Source: Margaritispora aquatica (Eukaryota; Ascomycota; Leotiomycetes; Helotiales; Discinellaceae). From it: 64,000 nucleotides of DNA. Below, piece after piece: positions 60,472 to 64,000 of this stretch (positions within the stretch are counted from its first letter, which is position 1; the number at the start of each line of letters is the position of its first letter). A program made the translations under genes and the position numbers. The stretch covers positions 310,001-374,000 of the forward strand of contig VJWN01000019.1 of NCBI GenBank assembly GCA_007644065.1, read 5' to 3'. The notes under the pieces were generated by a model that saw nothing but the letters and a program-made list of their open reading frames with translations, was not told where the DNA came from and searched no databases.

Positions 60472-63400
60472 ATGGCTTCGGTCACCTCACTGGGCCTTCA
60501 CCAACCCACTGGCCTCCAATATGCTATCCAAGAAGGTTTAATACCTGCCAATGCCACAAATGAATCTTACGAGTGGCACACTCGATCTGAGGGAGATGGG
60601 AACTCTCGCTATCAAGACGATGAATTGCTGGTCACTCCGCGTTGTGTGATATGGTCCAGAGGCGGGGTCTTTCGCAAGAGCTATAATTTCGAATTGGAAA
60701 AAGAGGATGTCTCTCAGGCATTATTAACTTCCTTTCCCAGTGTGGGCCCTTTGGCAGGAAGAGGAGAACGTAAATCACACAAGAAGGACGATGTCGGTAG
60801 CAGGGAGACAGCTTTGGTCGTCTTCTTAAAGACACAAGCCCATGTATACTTTCTCTCTGGCACAAGCCATGTCATACACCTGCCGTTTGAGGTGGAGTCA
60901 GCGATTGCTGCTCCCAATGGCCTTATTATACAACGAAAGTTACGTGTTGACAATTTGGTTCCAGCCTCTCTCAAATTCCCTCGAGTGCCTCCAAATTCAT
61001 TCGTTTCCTCGCAACCTCAACCATGGTCAGCAGCCAGTTCGATCCAGTCAACTTTCTCTATCGCGGATCTAGGAGGACCAAAGCCCATGCCAAAAACTCA
61101 TTCCACATTAAAGGATATGTGGGATCCCCCAGCGTTAAAAAACGACTCGAATTGGCCTCGACTGTTCTCCTTGTCAGATCCCTTAGCTGAACTGGGGCTA
61201 GTAGTGGCTGCACCGTCAAAAACTGCAAAACGTGCGCAAAGAAGAAGCTCGATAAAGCTCTCTTCGTTAGATACGGCAGAGGAGATATTACACGTCTCTC
61301 GTCAAGACGAATTCTTACAATGGAGAGGCGAGGGTTCCCTTACCCTGGCTCTCACAGTCAACCGAGAGACAAGTATGTACACAGTGTGGAAGTTTGCGCA
61401 CTCGGGGAACGATTCTCTTGCAAGTGAAAAGCACCGAGTTCCTAGTGGTGCTATGTCTCGCCGAAGGAGCTCATTCATGCCTGGAACTGGAACTGCAACT
61501 GGGGCAACCACTCCGGTAATGAACGGACAACAAACCTTTAGAGAAAGCTTCATAGGTGTGACCGATTTAGCTGGATCGAAGAAAGGATCTGCACAAGATG
61601 AGACTAGAGATAAAGTGCCCGACTTCGCGGCTTCCCTTGACCCCGATTTTGATAGTGCTGCAATTCCCAGACGGAAATCTAGACGTGTTAGTTCTATGCT
61701 TGCTAGAGCGGACTTATCTGCTTCTCATGAGAGGTCTGCTTTCTCTGACCTCGCAACTGGCCATCAGCATGCTCCTGGACGGCGCACAGAGTCATTAGGA
61801 AATCAGCAGGCAAGATCAAGTATGGGAGGGCTCTCAGCAGTTAATGCGCCTAGCTCTTCCCATGCACAATTCAATAGTAGTTTGAACGGCTTCCTCGAGG
61901 CGCCTGTTGATGACTTGTTAGACGAACTTCGTTCTGGTGGCGATTTTGAGGGCTTCCATAATATGGGCTTGGACGACGAGGAGTTTGATGCACTCAAACA
62001 AGAAATCATTCTAACCAAGGTCTGCAGTATTCCCATCGAGCAAGAAACCATACGTTACTCGAGTCAAAATCTACCGGCCTCTTCAAAGTGTAAAATATTC
62101 ACCCTTTCTGCACCAACATCTGCTGCAGATGACAAGCAAGGCCATGCAATAGTTGTCTGTGTTCTGGATCCAGACGAGAAGAAGTTGCTCGTCATGACTC
62201 TTCACGCGAAAACCCATAAAGCTGATGATTATCTTGGTCATAGGCATGCAAACGATGGTCGAAAGGAGAGAGACGTTACGGTCCTGTCTCTTGGCCCTGT
62301 TATGAGAGCAAAAGGAGTCATAGATGCTTGTAGAATTGATGATGGTTTAGTCTCACGTATCCTGGTTCTCACTGAAACTCCCGATGGCTATGGCGAGCTA
62401 AGTCTCCAAGCTCCATGGAGTGTTCTTATGAAAGTTTCTCTTCCTCTAACTTTCACGATCAATAATATTCGTAGTCTGAGCCATAACCCAACTCCTCGAG
62501 CAAAACGGGAAGGGGGTTCCACCCGTGTGTTTAGCCAAGGTCCTCGTGCATTGCGTGGACTGCGAAACACAAGACCAAGGGGATTATTCGATTTGGTTGA
62601 TGAAGAAGGCAAGATGCACCAGCTTGAGATTCTCCTACAGCCTCGAAATCCTCACGTCTGCAAAATATTGGAGCTCTGTAGGGCTGTATTACCGGCATCA
62701 AGAGGAGGAGAAGGAGTTCTCGTTTGTTGGTGGAATGTTATGCAATGGCTCCGACTTGAGTCGATTGAAACGCAAGATGCAGAATGGACTGCATTAGCTA
62801 TCACTCTCTTCGCCTTGCCTATGAGTATAAATCTCACATCAAAATCTACCCATTCTCAAAATCGGCCAGCTCAAAAGTCTCGGTCTGGTCATCTTAGATC
62901 AAGTAGTGGACCTCAATCGGAGAGTTGGGAGCTCATGCAAGCTGAGGAAACACCGTATGGGAGCACCACGCCGGCCTGGGCGAGCAATACCGGCTGGGAT
63001 TGGCTTGTGAACGAAGCTGCGGAGGCCATATCACTCAAGCCTTACGATCGTGATTCTCTCTTCTCGGTGCCAAAAAATGAATCAAAATCATTCATCCCAA
63101 AACATGTTAGGCTTGCTAGAGACTTTCTTCGAACCACTCTCGGTCATGAATCTGCTTTTGGCAGTCTGCCAACCTCTGGAAATAGGATTAACGAAGTTCG
63201 AAGAACTGCACTCACAGATTTAGTAGTGGCCCTCCACTTGCTGCTCGAAGAGCAGAAGCTTGACATAACAATCACTGATAGCTTCAATACTGGTAAATCA
63301 AGTTTGATACCAATCGTTGCTCAGATTACTCGATGGATGAAATGGCCAAGCTGGATACAACACTATGAGATAGAGGATTTGTCCTTGATGCAGGTGTTAT

Positions 63401-64000
63401 ATGACAATGGTGAGTTTGAATCAGGTTTCCATCACTCAAGAACTCATTTGTAATCCTGTGAACAGATTCTCCAATCGAAACTTTCATACCACAGCCCTTC
63501 GAATGTCCGACGATCTACCACTGGATTCAATCATGCTTAGCCACTAGAAGTTTGATACAATTCATGAGCCTCCCCGAGCTCGTCAATGATAGATCTGCAG
63601 CTTCACGGCGCCATGCCCACGACCATGACCAATGGTATAGGTTGACACCAAAAACGTTAACTTTTATGCAATTCTTCTCGAGAATGCAAATTCAATGGAC
63701 AGCGGCACAATATATCGAGGCCTTGGCTGGGGCCGGTGCAGATTCTATTTTCTTAGAAACTCTGCCAGAAGCAATCTTAGCACCACTCCAAGAAGCAATC
63801 GTGCAGTGCCAGACAGAACCACCGTTGCAATGGAACAAAGATCTTCTTGCTTTAATTAAGCGGGAAGATGTGACTATGTTATTAAGCCCAGGTCAAAGAC
63901 CACGGCAGACACAGTCAACGCTCTTGGTAATTTGTGTTCTACAACTAAGCTATTAATCACTAACATGTGACAGGCTCCATCTCACGAAGCTAGCCTAGAT
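60472..64000 (+). CDS. APC1: Anaphase-promoting complex subunit 1 (Apc1/BimE), 5' part
   Basis: Apc1 is the largest scaffold subunit of the APC/C ubiquitin ligase. Exons 60472-63409, 63466-63926 and from 63974 to beyond the window end. The start is the ATG of MASVTSLGLHQP; an in-frame GTG lies six bases earlier. The N-terminal Apc1 region includes DDELLVTPRCVIWSRGGVFR and KSYNFELEKEDVSQALL, typical of BimE. A long Ser-rich insertion at about residues 245-460 (RRKSRRVSSM, PGRRTESLG) looks phospho-regulated. Helical repeats follow (AVLPASRGGEGVLVCWW, RWMKWPSWIQHYEIEDLSL). The C-terminal PC-repeat part is outside the window. Confidence 0.92.

Overview
The window is nuclear DNA of a filamentous ascomycete (Pezizomycotina). 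The evidence is the dense, intron-rich gene layout on both strands, introns of about 45-60 bases with GTRNGT donors and CTAAC/CTGAC-type branch sites, and typical fungal families (Rbd2, Dam1, a Zn2Cys6 factor, a fungal rhodopsin-domain protein, a YTP1-like protein). Overall flavour suggests a Leotiomycete (Botrytis/Sclerotinia relatives), but that is an inference. Gene models were spliced by hand, and the reading frame was checked across every junction; unless stated, exon sums are divisible by three.

Left part (1-21.9 kb) is conserved housekeeping. It holds the 3' end of a HIT hydrolase, mitochondrial aconitase (-), BUD20-like zinc finger (+), DASH subunit DAM1 (-), a Sec14/CRAL-TRIO protein with a mitochondrial-looking N-terminus (+), GPI-transamidase subunit GAA1 (-), rhomboid RBD2 (-), complex I NDUFA9-type subunit (-), proteasome lid RPN9 (+), eEF1A lysine methyltransferase EFM5 (+), SAGA deubiquitinase UBP8 (-) and a LACTB2-like metallo-beta-lactamase (+).

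The middle (22-44 kb) is looser: an unrecognised small three-exon gene, a YTP1-like membrane protein (+), a 4.4 kb gene-poor stretch with short decayed-looking coding tracts and tandem repeats, an acyltransferase-3 membrane enzyme (+), a 2.4 kb spacer with microsatellites, eIF2A (-), a DHA1-type MFS exporter (-) and a beta-propeller-like protein (+).

The right part (44.5-59.5 kb) has an accessory, metabolic character: a peroxisomal (C-terminal AKL) 4-coumarate-CoA-ligase-like enzyme, an alpha/beta hydrolase, a Zn2Cys6 regulator, a rhodopsin-domain membrane protein, a disrupted reading frame, a secreted BBE-type FAD oxidoreductase and a GFA-fold protein. No PKS, NRPS or terpene synthase is present. 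The window ends inside APC1, the large subunit of the anaphase-promoting complex.

The most notable single observation is in aconitase. The reading frame across one intron is kept only if the intron is non-canonical (AT-AC, 52 nt). No CRISPR array, rRNA, transposon ORF or convincing tRNA was found. I did not find an obviously new multi-gene system.
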